This document shows, one piece after another, positions 34,055 to 43,277 of a DNA stretch of 64,000 nucleotides. Origin of the DNA: Rhodophyticola sp. CCM32. Lineage in GTDB: Bacteria; Pseudomonadota; Alphaproteobacteria; Rhodobacterales; Rhodobacteraceae. The translations under genes were made by a program, and so were the position numbers. The notes beneath the pieces are model-generated. The model did no database searches. It saw only the letters and a list, made by a program, of their open reading frames with translations, and was not told the DNA's origin. Position 1 is the first letter of the stretch; each line of letters starts with the position of its first letter. The stretch is taken from NCBI RefSeq assembly GCF_004751985.1, contig NZ_CP038492.1:1736001-1800000 (forward strand), given 5' to 3'.

Positions 34055-36322
34055 TCAGGCGGGCCGCATCACGAACCGCGGCCCGTCAAAGACCTGAACG
34101 GGTGGCAGATTGCCCTGCCATTTTCGCAACCGCACCAGCGTTGTATGGGCCGAATTTCCCTGGCTCAATTCTGACGACCCCTTGTCCAGCGTCAGGACAT
34201 TGGGATTGCCGTGAACCTCGATCAGACGGCCATCCATTTCGACCGTATCCATCCAGGCTCCGGTTGGCAGTTCAACGCAATCCGGGCGGATATCGGCTGT
34301 GATCGCCACAGCGGTCAGGCAGGCACCGCGCGCGTTGAAAAGCTCGGCCACATCACCCTCTGCCAGCCCGTAGCGCGTTGCGGTGTCGGGATGCAGACGG
34401 CAGACCTCCCGGTCCTTTACCTTATGGGCCCGCGTCTCGGCCCCGCTGTCGTTTTGTGCATGAAGCCGGGTCAGCGGCTGCGCCGAAATCAGATGCAGCT
34501 CATCGGCTTCGGCCCCGCCCAGCCCTTCCACCGGCTCCGTCCAGCCCGGGGTTTCGGCCGTGTCACCCCCCATGGCCCCGATCACATCGCTGGCCATCTC
34601 GAACCTGCCCGAAGGGGTCGCCAGGGCATGTTCACCGGGCGCCTTCACAAAATCCGCAAACACCGTCGTGCTTTTGGCGGCATCGGGCAGGTTGAACCAG
34701 CCGGTATCCCGGAATGTCTCGTAATCAGGCAGCGCAATGCCCCGCTCCCTGGCTCCCGCCTGCGCCTTGTCCCATAGCCATCTGAGCCAGTCCTGCAATG
34801 ACCGTCCCTCGCCATGGGTCTCGGCCACGCCCATGCGGTCTGCCAAATCTGCGAAAATGTCATAATCGTTCCGCGCCTCACCAAATGGCAGGCGGGCGGG
34901 TGACATGAAGACCAGCGCCGGGTCCTTGCGCATCATCATCATATCCTCGCGTTCCAGAGGCGAAGTGCAGGGCAGAACGATATCGGCGCGCCGGGCGGTG
35001 GCGGTCCAGCTATGTTCATTGACGATCACCGTATCGGGCCGCTGCCAGGCGCGGGCCAGGCGATTGAGATCCTGGTGATGGTGAAACGGGTTGCCCCCGG
35101 CCCACCAGATCAGTCTTGTGTCAGGAAACCGGTATGTGGCCCCGTTGTAACGGAACGTCCCGCCGGGATTTTCAAGCATCTCGGTGATGCGCGCCACCGG
35201 AATGAAATCCTGCACCGGGTTGTGCCCCTGCGGTAAAGACGGCCATGCCCACCGATCCACCGGACGTCCCGAGGTGTTCATCGACCCGTATCCGAACCCA
35301 TAGCCGCATCCCGGCTGGCCGATCTGGCCCAGCAGGCAGGCAAGGTTGAACGCGGCCCAGATTGTCTCTTCCCCGCGGTCCTGCCGTTGCAGGCTCCAGG
35401 CCATCGAGATCATCGTCGGGTTTTCGGCCATTGCAAGCGCCAGCGCCTCAATCTCGGGCGCAGGAATGCCACAGATCCGGGCCGCCCAGGCGGGTGTTTT
35501 CACAATGCCATCCAGCTTTCCCGTCACGCTGGCGTGGCAGCGATCCGCGCCAACCGTGCAGCGGGCCAGGAAATCCCGATCCTCCAGCCCGCGCGACAGG
35601 ATGACATGGCTTAGCGCCAGGATCAGCGCCCGGTCCGTGCCGGGCCGGATCGACAGCCACTCTGCCCCTTCCAGATCGCTTGCCATGGGGGAGATATTGA
35701 TCATCCGGCACTGGCCGGACCGCATCTGATCAAGCCAGGCCCGCACCCCATGGCTCGATGTTCCGCCAGAAGAGATTTGCGCGGTGCGCGGTGAAATCCC
35801 CCCGAACGCCACCAAAAGCCTGCAATGATCCGCGATCTGGTCCCAGCTTGTCTGATCATGGGTGAAATCCCGGTTCGTAACGCCGGTGATATGCGGCCAC
35901 AGAACCTCGGCCCCGGCATGTGAATACGTGTTACGCGACCACGCGCAGCCGCCGATACAGTTCAGGAACCGCTTTAATTGCGATTGCGCATGGTGAAACC
36001 GCCCGGCGCTTGCCCAACCGTAGGAGCCTGCATAGATCGCGCTGTTGCCATGCAGATTCCGGACGCGGTTCAGTTCCCCGGCAACGATATCAAGCGCCTC
36101 ATCCCAGGGAAGCTCGACAAAACCCGCATCGCCGGTTCTGTTGGTGTCGCGCGAGGCAAGCCATCCTTCGCGAATGGCCGGGCGGGCAATCCGCGTCGCG
36201 GGGTTGCTTGCAGAGCTGAGCCACCCCTGCCCCGCCACTGCCGGTTCGGGATCACTGGCCACCGGTTCCAGCCCGGTATCGGTGATGCGGTAGCTGCCCC
36301 AATGGGCCGAGGTGTATTTCAT
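34055..36322 (-). CDS. Molybdopterin-dependent oxidoreductase, BisC/TorZ-like (second paralogue)
   Basis: A 755-aa bis-MGD reductase of the same subfamily as the 17.4-19.7 kb enzyme. AGSYGWASAGRFHHAQSQLK has the Mo-ligating Ser; WWAGGNPFHHHQDLNRLARA, VNEHSWTATARRADIVLP and QGNSAHTTLVRLRKW follow. No Tat leader or Fe-S motif. Start at ATG 36322 (ACAGGT upstream). It comes 43 nt after the IclR gene, in the same direction. The two paralogues are moderately similar and probably differ in S-/N-oxide substrate. Confidence 0.9.
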   Translation of the reverse strand: MKYTSAHWGSYRITDTGLEPVASDPEPAVAGQGWLSSASNPATRIARPAIREGWLASRDTNRTGDAGFVELPWDEALDIVAGELNRVRNLHGNSAIYAGSYGWASAGRFHHAQSQLKRFLNCIGGCAWSRNTYSHAGAEVLWPHITGVTNRDFTHDQTSWDQIADHCRLLVAFGGISPRTAQISSGGTSSHGVRAWLDQMRSGQCRMINISPMASDLEGAEWLSIRPGTDRALILALSHVILSRGLEDRDFLARCTVGADRCHASVTGKLDGIVKTPAWAARICGIPAPEIEALALAMAENPTMISMAWSLQRQDRGEETIWAAFNLACLLGQIGQPGCGYGFGYGSMNTSGRPVDRWAWPSLPQGHNPVQDFIPVARITEMLENPGGTFRYNGATYRFPDTRLIWWAGGNPFHHHQDLNRLARAWQRPDTVIVNEHSWTATARRADIVLPCTSPLEREDMMMMRKDPALVFMSPARLPFGEARNDYDIFADLADRMGVAETHGEGRSLQDWLRWLWDKAQAGARERGIALPDYETFRDTGWFNLPDAAKSTTVFADFVKAPGEHALATPSGRFEMASDVIGAMGGDTAETPGWTEPVEGLGGAEADELHLISAQPLTRLHAQNDSGAETRAHKVKDREVCRLHPDTATRYGLAEGDVAELFNARGACLTAVAITADIRPDCVELPTGAWMDTVEMDGRLIEVHGNPNVLTLDKGSSELSQGNSAHTTLVRLRKWQGNLPPVQVFDGPRFVMRPA

Positions 36323-36360
36323 GACCTGTCCAATTCCAGTGCGCTGCGGGCGTATTCTGC

Positions 36361-36374
36361 ACATGTTATGATGC
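36361..36374. promoter_or_regulatory. Candidate IclR box upstream of second BisC-like gene
   Basis: ACATGTTATGATGC lies inside a wider palindrome TGCACATGTTATGATGCA, about 40 nt before the BisC-like ATG and overlapping the end of the IclR gene. It matches TCATATTATGATAA over the IclR start (37163-37176) at 10-11 of 14 positions. Supported only by the repetition. Confidence 0.35.
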
Positions 36375-37166
36375 AGCGTATCTTTCAGTCGTCTGCGCCG
36401 GATGTCCAAGACACTCGGCCAGGCGCTCCGCAAGGGCGATCAATGCAGGGCCGATCCTGGCGCGAAACTCCGGTGTGAAAACCCGGATCGACCCCGTCGC
36501 CCCCACACTCAGCCCCACACCCAGATCGTCCAGATGCACCGGTGCCGCGACAGAACAGATGCCAAGCTCCAGTTCCTGGATGCATTCCCCGTAGCCCTGC
36601 ACGCGGATCGCGTGGAACTCGCGTTTCAATGCGGCGGGCTCGGTCTGGGTGTAATCGGTATATTGCCGGAAACGCCCGCCGATCACATCGGTTTGGGTTT
36701 CTTCATCTGCATAAGCCGCAATAACCTTGGCACAGGAACATGCATGCATGGGCCGAAGGCCAAGGCCGGGATGCAGAAACGAAATGGCCTTGTCAGACGG
36801 CACCTCGACCTGCGTGATCTCGACACCGTCGCCCCGCAGGCGTGACAGGAAACAGGCGGCCCCGAACCGGTCTGACAGATCCGACAAAAGCGGCTCAGCG
36901 ATGACGCTGATCTCGGCATCGCTTTTGTCCATGCGCGAAATACGGTGGACCCGCTGACCGATGCAGAAGACCCCTTTCTCGGGCGAGGCCAGAAGCCCCG
37001 CCGCGACCAGATCCTGCACCAGCCGATAGATCGAAGGTTTGGGAAACCCTGTTGCCGCGCAGATATCATTGACTGTGCTGCCCCCGCCGGACATGGCGAC
37101 AGTTTCAAGGATGCGAATGAGCCGTTCGAGATGCATGATTCTCAATTTCAAAGATACAGTTTTCAT
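36366..37166 (-). CDS. IclR-family transcriptional regulator
   Basis: IclR-type regulator, 266 aa: winged helix (RLIRILETVAMSGGGSTVND, ICAATGFPKPSIYRLVQDLV) and a C-terminal effector domain (LRPMHACSCAKVIAAYADE, GVGLSVGATGSIRVF). A slightly later ATG (residue 11) is an alternative start. It precedes and probably regulates the second BisC-like gene. Two copies of a short box, one over its own start and one before the reductase, support this. Confidence 0.88.
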   Translation of the reverse strand: MKTVSLKLRIMHLERLIRILETVAMSGGGSTVNDICAATGFPKPSIYRLVQDLVAAGLLASPEKGVFCIGQRVHRISRMDKSDAEISVIAEPLLSDLSDRFGAACFLSRLRGDGVEITQVEVPSDKAISFLHPGLGLRPMHACSCAKVIAAYADEETQTDVIGGRFRQYTDYTQTEPAALKREFHAIRVQGYGECIQELELGICSVAAPVHLDDLGVGLSVGATGSIRVFTPEFRARIGPALIALAERLAECLGHPAQTTERYAAS

Positions 37167-37176
37167 ATTATGATAA
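37163..37176. promoter_or_regulatory. Candidate IclR box over IclR start
   Basis: TCATATTATGATAA contains the perfect palindrome TCATATTATGA and covers the ATG of the IclR gene. A protein bound here would block its own expression. See the partner site at 36361-36374. Confidence 0.35.
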
Positions 37177-37321
37177 CAAAGTGCGGGAGAAAGTGTAAGC
37201 CTGACCCGATGAGAGACATGAGATGGTCAGCAAAGTCGCGTCCTGGCGCAGAGGCCAGCCATCCGGGCCGATCAAGATGGCAAGCAAGGTCTGATCCCCC
37301 CCTCAACAGGGCCGTTTCGGT

Positions 37322-38635
37322 TTATCCCGCTTTGCTTGCGGTGGGCTTTGGATCGGTATCGCGGTCTTCATAGAGCGGTCTTAACCCTGTGATCAGCCGC
37401 GCGCCCTTGGAGAAGGTGAGATAAGACCAGAACCAGTTGAATGCGACCATCAATGGTTTACGCACACCGATCAGAAAGTAGATATGTGCGATGCCCCAAA
37501 GCCACCATGCGAGGAAGCCTGACATCTGGAATTTGCCGAAATCTATGACCGCAGAATGACGCCCGATGGTGGCAAGGGTTCCGGCATGTTTATAGGCGAA
37601 GGGGGCGGTTGCGGCCCTGCCCTTGAGCATCTGGCTGATCCGTTTGCCCACATATGCGCCGCCCTGTTTGGCGGCCGGCGCGATGCCGGGCACGTCAAGC
37701 CCGTCTTTCCAAGGCACCCGGGCGGCATCCCCGATCACAAAAACCTCGGGGTGGCCTTGCAGGGAGAGGTCTTTTGTTACCGGAATGCGACCGCTGCGAT
37801 CCGTTTCGACGTCAAGCCATTGACCCACATTCTTGACAACCACACCTGCGCCCCAGATCTTGCACGCCGCAGGGATAAAGCTGCCCTGCAGGTGAACCCC
37901 TTCTTCGGTGATATCCTCGACCCGTGTGTCAACCATGACCTCGACCCCCAGCTTTTCGAGGGATTTTTGTGCTTTATTCGACAGTTTTTCTGGGAAGGCA
38001 TTGAGCAGACGATCACCCGCCTCGATCAGGACGATACGGGCATCGCGGGAGTTGATCCGGTGGAAATCGCGGGCCAGCGCATGGTTGGCCAATTCGGCGA
38101 TGGCGCCCGCCATTTCAACGCCGGTCGGCCCGCCGCCCACAACCACGAATGTCAGCTGGCGCCGCTGTTCTGCGTCGGAATTCGAGATTTCGGCCCGCTC
38201 AAACGCCACAAGCACCTGTTTGCGGATCTCGGTGGCGTCGATGATCCGTTTGAGACCGGGGGCGTGTTTTTCCCAGTCATCCCGCCCGAAATAAGAGTGA
38301 TGCGCGCCGGAGGCGACAATCAGGTAATCGTACTCATAGCGATCCGTTTCACCCACCACCTGTCTGGCCGCCAGATCAACATCGACCACTTCGGTCAGCG
38401 CGACGCTGACATTGTTCTGGCGCGAAAAGATGCCCCGGATCGGCCAGGCCACGTCTGCGGGCGACAGATCCGCCGTGGCCACCTGATAGAGCAGCGGCTG
38501 GAAAAGGTGGTAGTTGCGCCGGTCGATGATCTTGATGTCGACAGGCTCGCGAGCCAGCGTTTTAGCGGCAGAGATGCCACCGAAACCGGCACCAATGATA
38601 ACAACTTTGGGGCGGGTGGTTGTTGAGTGTGTCAT
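37322..38635 (-). CDS. ndh: NAD(P)/FAD-dependent oxidoreductase, type II NADH dehydrogenase
   Basis: Non-proton-pumping NADH:quinone oxidoreductase (NDH-2), 437 aa from the ATG at 38635. FAD site VVIIGAGFGGISAAKTLA, NAD site FVVVGGGPTGVEMAGAIAEL, quinone-side FVIGDAARV and a C-terminal amphipathic/hydrophobic anchor (AWWLWGIAHIYFLIGVRKPL). An upstream open frame of 43 codons has no family homology and is not included. Stands alone, about 220 nt from the LacI gene, so probably a housekeeping electron-transport gene rather than part of either cluster. Confidence 0.92.
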   Translation of the reverse strand: MTHSTTTRPKVVIIGAGFGGISAAKTLAREPVDIKIIDRRNYHLFQPLLYQVATADLSPADVAWPIRGIFSRQNNVSVALTEVVDVDLAARQVVGETDRYEYDYLIVASGAHHSYFGRDDWEKHAPGLKRIIDATEIRKQVLVAFERAEISNSDAEQRRQLTFVVVGGGPTGVEMAGAIAELANHALARDFHRINSRDARIVLIEAGDRLLNAFPEKLSNKAQKSLEKLGVEVMVDTRVEDITEEGVHLQGSFIPAACKIWGAGVVVKNVGQWLDVETDRSGRIPVTKDLSLQGHPEVFVIGDAARVPWKDGLDVPGIAPAAKQGGAYVGKRISQMLKGRAATAPFAYKHAGTLATIGRHSAVIDFGKFQMSGFLAWWLWGIAHIYFLIGVRKPLMVAFNWFWSYLTFSKGARLITGLRPLYEDRDTDPKPTASKAG

Positions 38636-38855
38636 GACATTCCCCGGGTTGCCACATACGTAATACAACCGGGATTTGGATGTAAGAATAAAGCTTTCCC
38701 CCACAGTGATATGAGAGCCCGGCGACAGACCGGTAAAACCTTCGCGATCAACAGGCGGTGACAAAAAACGTCCTGGAAGGACGACAGGGGGGATAGCGGA
38801 GCATGCCTATGGGCCTTCACAAGTCAGGGAAACCTTAACCGACCGCAACAGCGCG

Positions 38856-39875
38856 TTATGCCGACTCTCTGGGGACCAGATTGCAGGGCAGCTTCACCTG
38901 CCGGGGGCCTGTTGAAGACTGGCTTTCCGCATCAAGAAGCAGCTCAATCGCCAGTTGCGCCATGTCCCGGTAAGGCAGGTTGATCGTGGTCAGGGGCGGC
39001 GCCATGTATTCAGAGAAAAACAGGTTGTCATAGCCAATGATCTTCACATCCAGGCCCGGGCGATGCCCATGTTCCACAAGGGCCTGATAGACGCCCTGGG
39101 CGATCCAGTCATTGCCGCAGAAAATGCCATCCGGGCAGTCGCGTTCCGACAGGATGGCATTCAGATTATCGTATCCGCCCTGAATGCTGAAGGTTGAACA
39201 ATAGACGCGCCCTTCATCTGCCGGAATATTGGCCGTGGCCAGGCCGGTATAAAATCCGTCGATCCGTTTCTGGGTCGCCTCCAGCCAGGATTCGCCCGTG
39301 ATATGAATGATGTCCCGGCATTCGGCCTCTACCAATCTGGTTGTCGCCCTGAGACCACCCAGAGTTTCCCCCGGCAGGACGCTGATGAAATCAGAGGTTT
39401 TTGCGTGGCAGTTCAGCAGTACGGTGTTGATATCCCTGAACTTGTCACCCGGCGTCACCGGGCGCGTCACGATCGTGCTATAGACGACACCGACCAGATC
39501 GGTGTTGCGCCATGCCTCAAGGGCGGCCTCTTCGGCGGCCTGGGAACCTCTGGTGATGACAACCGGCAACTGGCAGCCATATTGATTTGCAAAATCGGTC
39601 GCACCTTCGAAGAGCTCTGCGACCAGTGAGGAACTGGCCACCTCGTCAATCAGAAATCCGATGGTCCGTATCGCACTTTTGCGACGCTTGCGCCTGGCCT
39701 GCTCATAGCCAAGCTCGGCTGCGCTGTCGAACACGGCCTGACGGGTGCTTTCCTGGACCGAGATATTGGGATTATCGTTAAGCACAAAAGATACAGTTGT
39801 CTGCGAAACACCCGCAAGGCGAGCAATATCCCGCATGGTGGGTTTGCGCGTCAACTCGATATTCTCCCCAGTCAC
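38856..39875 (-). CDS. LacI-family transcriptional regulator
   Basis: LacI/GalR-type repressor, about 339 aa: the N-terminal helix-turn-helix (TMRDIARLAGVSQTTVSFVL) with hinge, then a periplasmic-binding-like sugar domain ending LTTINLPYRDMAQLAIELLL. The frame opens at GTG 39875, but GGGGAG stands 9 nt before a TTG at 39854, which I think is the more likely start. Divergent from the CUT1 sugar importer with AT-rich DNA between; it should repress that operon until a sugar is bound. Confidence 0.9.
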   Translation of the reverse strand: MTGENIELTRKPTMRDIARLAGVSQTTVSFVLNDNPNISVQESTRQAVFDSAAELGYEQARRKRRKSAIRTIGFLIDEVASSSLVAELFEGATDFANQYGCQLPVVITRGSQAAEEAALEAWRNTDLVGVVYSTIVTRPVTPGDKFRDINTVLLNCHAKTSDFISVLPGETLGGLRATTRLVEAECRDIIHITGESWLEATQKRIDGFYTGLATANIPADEGRVYCSTFSIQGGYDNLNAILSERDCPDGIFCGNDWIAQGVYQALVEHGHRPGLDVKIIGYDNLFFSEYMAPPLTTINLPYRDMAQLAIELLLDAESQSSTGPRQVKLPCNLVPRESA

Positions 39876-39907
39876 ACAGTGCGGATATCATAGCAGCAGG
39901 TGGACTG

Positions 39908-39945
39908 TTGACAATCAAATAATATTAGTAAAATATTTAGTTAAT
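39908..39945 (+). promoter_or_regulatory. Promoter and candidate LacI operator for the sugar ABC operon
   Basis: TTGACA at 39908-39913 is a perfect -35; TAAAAT or AAATAT 15-17 nt later is a plausible -10. The -10 region carries an imperfect palindrome, TAGTAAAATATTTAGTTA, where a LacI-type repressor would block polymerase. GGGGG stands 8 nt before the TTG start of the first permease. Confidence 0.55.
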
Positions 39946-39964
39946 AATTCAGGGGGCAAAAATC

Positions 39965-41035
39965 TTGATACGTACCGAGCGGCAAGCGTTTGTCTTTCTT
40001 GCCCCTTTTCTTATCGCCTATGGGCTTTTCCTGTTTTATCCGATGCTCAAGGGGTTCTGGATATCCCTGCATGACTGGCATCTGCTCAGGGTGGCGATGA
40101 ACCCCGATGCCGTCGAGTTTGTCGGCTTCAGAAACTATGAACGCATTCTCTGGGGCCGGGACATGGAATGGAGCGCCGTGCAGAAGCCCTGGTGGCAGGG
40201 CGGCCTTGTCGCGCTTGCGGCCTTACTGGCCTATAGAGGTGCAAAACATGCCCATGACCGGACGTTATACTGGTTTCTGGCCGCTGTTGCCCTGGTGGCC
40301 GCCTTTGTAATTGGCTGGGCCCCCGGGGAAGACGGGCGCTGGTATAATCGCCAGTTCTGGCCCCGGGTCGGGAATACCCTGTTTCTTGTCGCCTGGATTG
40401 TGCCGCTTGTGACCGCTGTTGCCCTGGTGCTTGCGGTCCTGCTGAACCGGCAAACCCTGGCGGCTGCAGTCTTTCGAACAATTTTCTTCGTCTCGACGGT
40501 TCTGTCGGTCACGGTTGTGACCCTGATCTGGAAACTGGCGCTGTCCCCCAACCAGGGGCTGGTCTCGGGCATTTTTGAGCGATTCGGACTGGAACCGATC
40601 GCCTGGCTGACCACAGAGGGTTTTGCCGATGCAGGCATTATCATGGCGACGGTCTGGTGGGGGACCGGGATCAGCATGATGCTGTTTCTTGCAGCGCTTC
40701 AGGATATCTCGGATGAAATCTATGATGCGGCCCGCCTTGATGATATCGGGCCGGTCAGAACATTTTTCTATATAACACTGCCCAATCTGCGCCACGCAAT
40801 CGTATTGGTGATGGTGCTTGCCGTGATCGCCCATTTTCAGATTTTCGGTCAGGTCAGGCTGATGACAGATGGCGGCCCTGTGGAAACCACCGAGTCGCTG
40901 GTCGTGTTGATCTATGACACCGGGTTTCAGGAAAACAAACTGGGGCGGGCCACGGCCATGTCCACCGTGCTGCTGATGTTCATCACGCTGTTTTCGATCC
41001 TGCAGGTGTTGATTGTCCGGGGGCAGCGGGACTGA
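39965..41035 (+). CDS. Sugar ABC transporter permease, CUT1 (MalF-like)
   Basis: Inner-membrane permease, 356 aa, TTG start with AGGGGG 8 nt upstream. First helix FVFLAPFLIAYGLFLFYPML; C-terminal EAA loop (ISDEIYDAARLDDIGPVRTF) and GQVRLMTDGGP typical of MalF partners. Between helix 1 and the next conserved helix is an insertion of about 60-70 residues with two extra hydrophobic stretches (GGLVALAALLAYRGA and LYWFLAAVALVAAFVIGWAP), making it longer than the usual 290-300 residues. It overlaps the next gene by one base. Confidence 0.9.
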   Translation: MIRTERQAFVFLAPFLIAYGLFLFYPMLKGFWISLHDWHLLRVAMNPDAVEFVGFRNYERILWGRDMEWSAVQKPWWQGGLVALAALLAYRGAKHAHDRTLYWFLAAVALVAAFVIGWAPGEDGRWYNRQFWPRVGNTLFLVAWIVPLVTAVALVLAVLLNRQTLAAAVFRTIFFVSTVLSVTVVTLIWKLALSPNQGLVSGIFERFGLEPIAWLTTEGFADAGIIMATVWWGTGISMMLFLAALQDISDEIYDAARLDDIGPVRTFFYITLPNLRHAIVLVMVLAVIAHFQIFGQVRLMTDGGPVETTESLVVLIYDTGFQENKLGRATAMSTVLLMFITLFSILQVLIVRGQRD

Positions 41036-41874
41036 TGGGCAAACATGTAAATACAAGGCTTTTCGTCACCTTGATGGCGATCCCCGCCTTCATCTGGCTG
41101 GTGCCGATCCTGTGGATGCTGTCGCTGTCCTTTCAGCCGAATGATCTGCTGCAACGCACCACGACGGATGTGGCCTTTGGGCTGATCCCAGCGCAATTCA
41201 CCTTCGACAATTATGCCGCCGTCATGTCGCTGAGCAATACGCCGCGCTGGTTCATGAATTCACTGATCGTTGCGGTAATGACCACCCTGGGTGTTCTGCT
41301 TGTTGCGGCACCGGCGGGTTATGCTTTTGCAAGGATGAACTTTCCGTTCAAGCGGGTGTTGCTGATGCTCTGCCTGATTGGCCTGGCGGTGCCGGAGCAG
41401 GCGATTTTCATCCCGATGTACACGATGTTTGCCGATCTGGGCTGGCTGAACACCTATCACGGGCTTGCCATTCCCCGTATCGCAACCCCCATCGGGCTGT
41501 TTCTGATGTATCAGTTCATGCGCGGTGTGCCGCGCGAAATCGAAGAAGCGGCGATGATTGATGACATCGGCCGGGTGCGCATTTTCTTCAGCATTGTTCT
41601 GCCGCTGATGCGGCCCGCGATGATCACCCTGGCCATCGTGACCTTTCTTTACGCGTGGAACGATTATCTCTGGCCGCTTGTCGCCATCCAGAGAACCGCC
41701 GATTACACGCTGGCAGTTGGGATCGCGTCATCGCAGGAAAATTTTGCGCAGACCGAAGGTTTGGGACGGTTGATGGCATCGGGTATCTTTGCATCGCTCC
41801 CGGTGATCGTCTTCTATCTCATATTCCAGAAATACGTTGTCAGGGCGATCGCGCTTGGCGGCTCAAAAGGCTGA
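41035..41874 (+). CDS. Sugar ABC transporter permease, CUT1 (MalG-like)
   Basis: Second permease, 279 aa, six membrane helices, standard length. The EAA loop is PREIEEAAMIDDIGRVRIF; IPMYTMFADLGWLNTYHGL and FLYAWNDYLWPLVAIQR are MalG-family blocks. Its ATG overlaps the stop of the previous gene (TGATG). Works with the MalF-like partner, the binding protein 34 nt downstream and the ATPase at 44390-45466. Confidence 0.92.
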   Translation: MGKHVNTRLFVTLMAIPAFIWLVPILWMLSLSFQPNDLLQRTTTDVAFGLIPAQFTFDNYAAVMSLSNTPRWFMNSLIVAVMTTLGVLLVAAPAGYAFARMNFPFKRVLLMLCLIGLAVPEQAIFIPMYTMFADLGWLNTYHGLAIPRIATPIGLFLMYQFMRGVPREIEEAAMIDDIGRVRIFFSIVLPLMRPAMITLAIVTFLYAWNDYLWPLVAIQRTADYTLAVGIASSQENFAQTEGLGRLMASGIFASLPVIVFYLIFQKYVVRAIALGGSKG

Positions 41875-41908
41875 AAACAAACAAAATAACATCTAAATGG
41901 AGGAGAAG

Positions 41909-43192
41909 ATGAAAAAAACTTTGATTATGATGGCGGCCTGCGCCGGGATGGTGGGGCCTGTTCAGGCCGATACAACCCTGTCGATCGCGCGCTTTTTCGG
42001 CGCGTGTGAGAATGCCGGCACGGATTTCGCCAATGCGGTCGGGGAGGCCTGCATCATTCAGGCCCTGATCAATGCCTATTCCGAGGCGGATAATGGCGTC
42101 ACAATGGAAACCCGCGAAGTGGCCTGGGCCAGTTTCTATGACCAGATGAAAGCGGGATATGCGGCGAATACGCCGCCTGATATTCATGTGATCCATCAAA
42201 GCCGGATTCCCGAATTCGCCGATATCGGTCTGCTGGCGGATATGTCCGAAGATCTGGCACCGGCGGGTATTGATATCGAGGACTGGGAAGACCGCGCCCT
42301 GGAAGGTTCCAGCCATAATGGCGCGATCTATGCCGTACCGCTGGATTTCCACACCCTTCTTTGGCACGTGAACATGGAGCTGATGGAACAGGCGGGCCTT
42401 GTTGCGGATGGTGCGCCGATCCTGCCCGGTTCACCCGAAGAGCTGCTGGCCCATGCACAGCAGTTCCAGGAGGCAACCGGGGTAAATTATCTGGCGCTGG
42501 ATCTGAACGGGAATATCGGCTCTCATGTGGTTGTGGCGCTCGCGCTTCAGCAGAATGCCGAGCTGATCGTTGATGACGAAGCGAATTTCGACACCGAAGA
42601 AATGCATAATGCGGTTCAGCTGATTGTCGATATCGTCGAACAGGGTTTTGCAAACCCCACCAATGACTATCCGGCGGCTCAGGCTGATTTCTTCAACGGG
42701 CAAGCGGGTATTCTGATCAACGGCACCTGGGTGGTTGACCAGTTCACCGCCGAGGCTGCAAACCCGGAAAGTGCCCTGTCAGACTATTATGTCGCCACAC
42801 AGCCTACGCTTTTTGATGTGGGCGCGACCTGGGGCGGCAGCCATGCCTGGGCCATTCCGGCATCATTGCAGGCAAACGACCCCGAGACCTATCAGGCCGC
42901 CATCGGGTTTCTTGACTTCCTGAATGACAACAATCTGGCCTGGGCCAAGACCGGCCATCTCTCGGTCCGTGAATCGGTTCTGGCCAGCGAGGCCTATAAC
43001 ACTCTGCCGCACCGGTCTGAATATGCCGGCTCGGCAGAGATCGCACGGTCCCTGCCCCGGTCTACCGTGGCGTGGAGCATCCGCGACGTGGTCAAGTCGA
43101 TCCTGCAATCCACCTATCTGGCGGACGTGCCGATTGACGAGGCTCTGGTGTCGATCAATGAAGGCGTTCAGGACATTCTGGACGACCAGTAA
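41909..43192 (+). CDS. Sugar ABC transporter substrate-binding protein (family 1)
   Basis: Periplasmic sugar-binding protein, 427 aa, with a Sec signal (MKKTLIMMAACAGMV, cleavage near VQA-D). The ATG at 41909 has GGAGGAG directly upstream; an ATG at 41897 lies within that ribosome site and is not used. Family blocks: IHVIHQSRIPEFADIGLLAD, GAIYAVPLDFHTLLWHVNME and FFNGQAGILINGTWVV. Two Cys near residues 31 and 48 could form a disulfide. A strong hairpin follows the gene. Ligand probably an oligosaccharide handled by the GH5-like enzyme next door. Confidence 0.92.
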   Translation: MKKTLIMMAACAGMVGPVQADTTLSIARFFGACENAGTDFANAVGEACIIQALINAYSEADNGVTMETREVAWASFYDQMKAGYAANTPPDIHVIHQSRIPEFADIGLLADMSEDLAPAGIDIEDWEDRALEGSSHNGAIYAVPLDFHTLLWHVNMELMEQAGLVADGAPILPGSPEELLAHAQQFQEATGVNYLALDLNGNIGSHVVVALALQQNAELIVDDEANFDTEEMHNAVQLIVDIVEQGFANPTNDYPAAQADFFNGQAGILINGTWVVDQFTAEAANPESALSDYYVATQPTLFDVGATWGGSHAWAIPASLQANDPETYQAAIGFLDFLNDNNLAWAKTGHLSVRESVLASEAYNTLPHRSEYAGSAEIARSLPRSTVAWSIRDVVKSILQSTYLADVPIDEALVSINEGVQDILDDQ

Positions 43193-43199
43193 CCGACAG

Positions 43200-43235
43200 A
43201 TGGAGGGCCCCCAAAGCACAGCCGGGGCCCTCCAT
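43200..43235 (+). terminator. Strong hairpin after sugar-binding-protein gene
   Basis: ATGGAGGGCCCC (43200-43211) and GGGGCCCTCCAT (43224-43235) form a perfect 12-bp stem with a 12-nt loop, starting 8 nt after the stop codon, followed by TGCCTTTATAAATAA. It should protect the upstream mRNA and attenuate transcription into the GH5-like and ATPase genes. Confidence 0.75.
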
Positions 43236-43277
43236 TGCCTTTATAAATAATACAGACCGCTTTCAGAGAGACCTCAT

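Noticed and set aside
37556..38626. A 356-codon plus-strand frame
   Set aside because: Shadow of the NDH-2 gene on the opposite strand; no homology seen.
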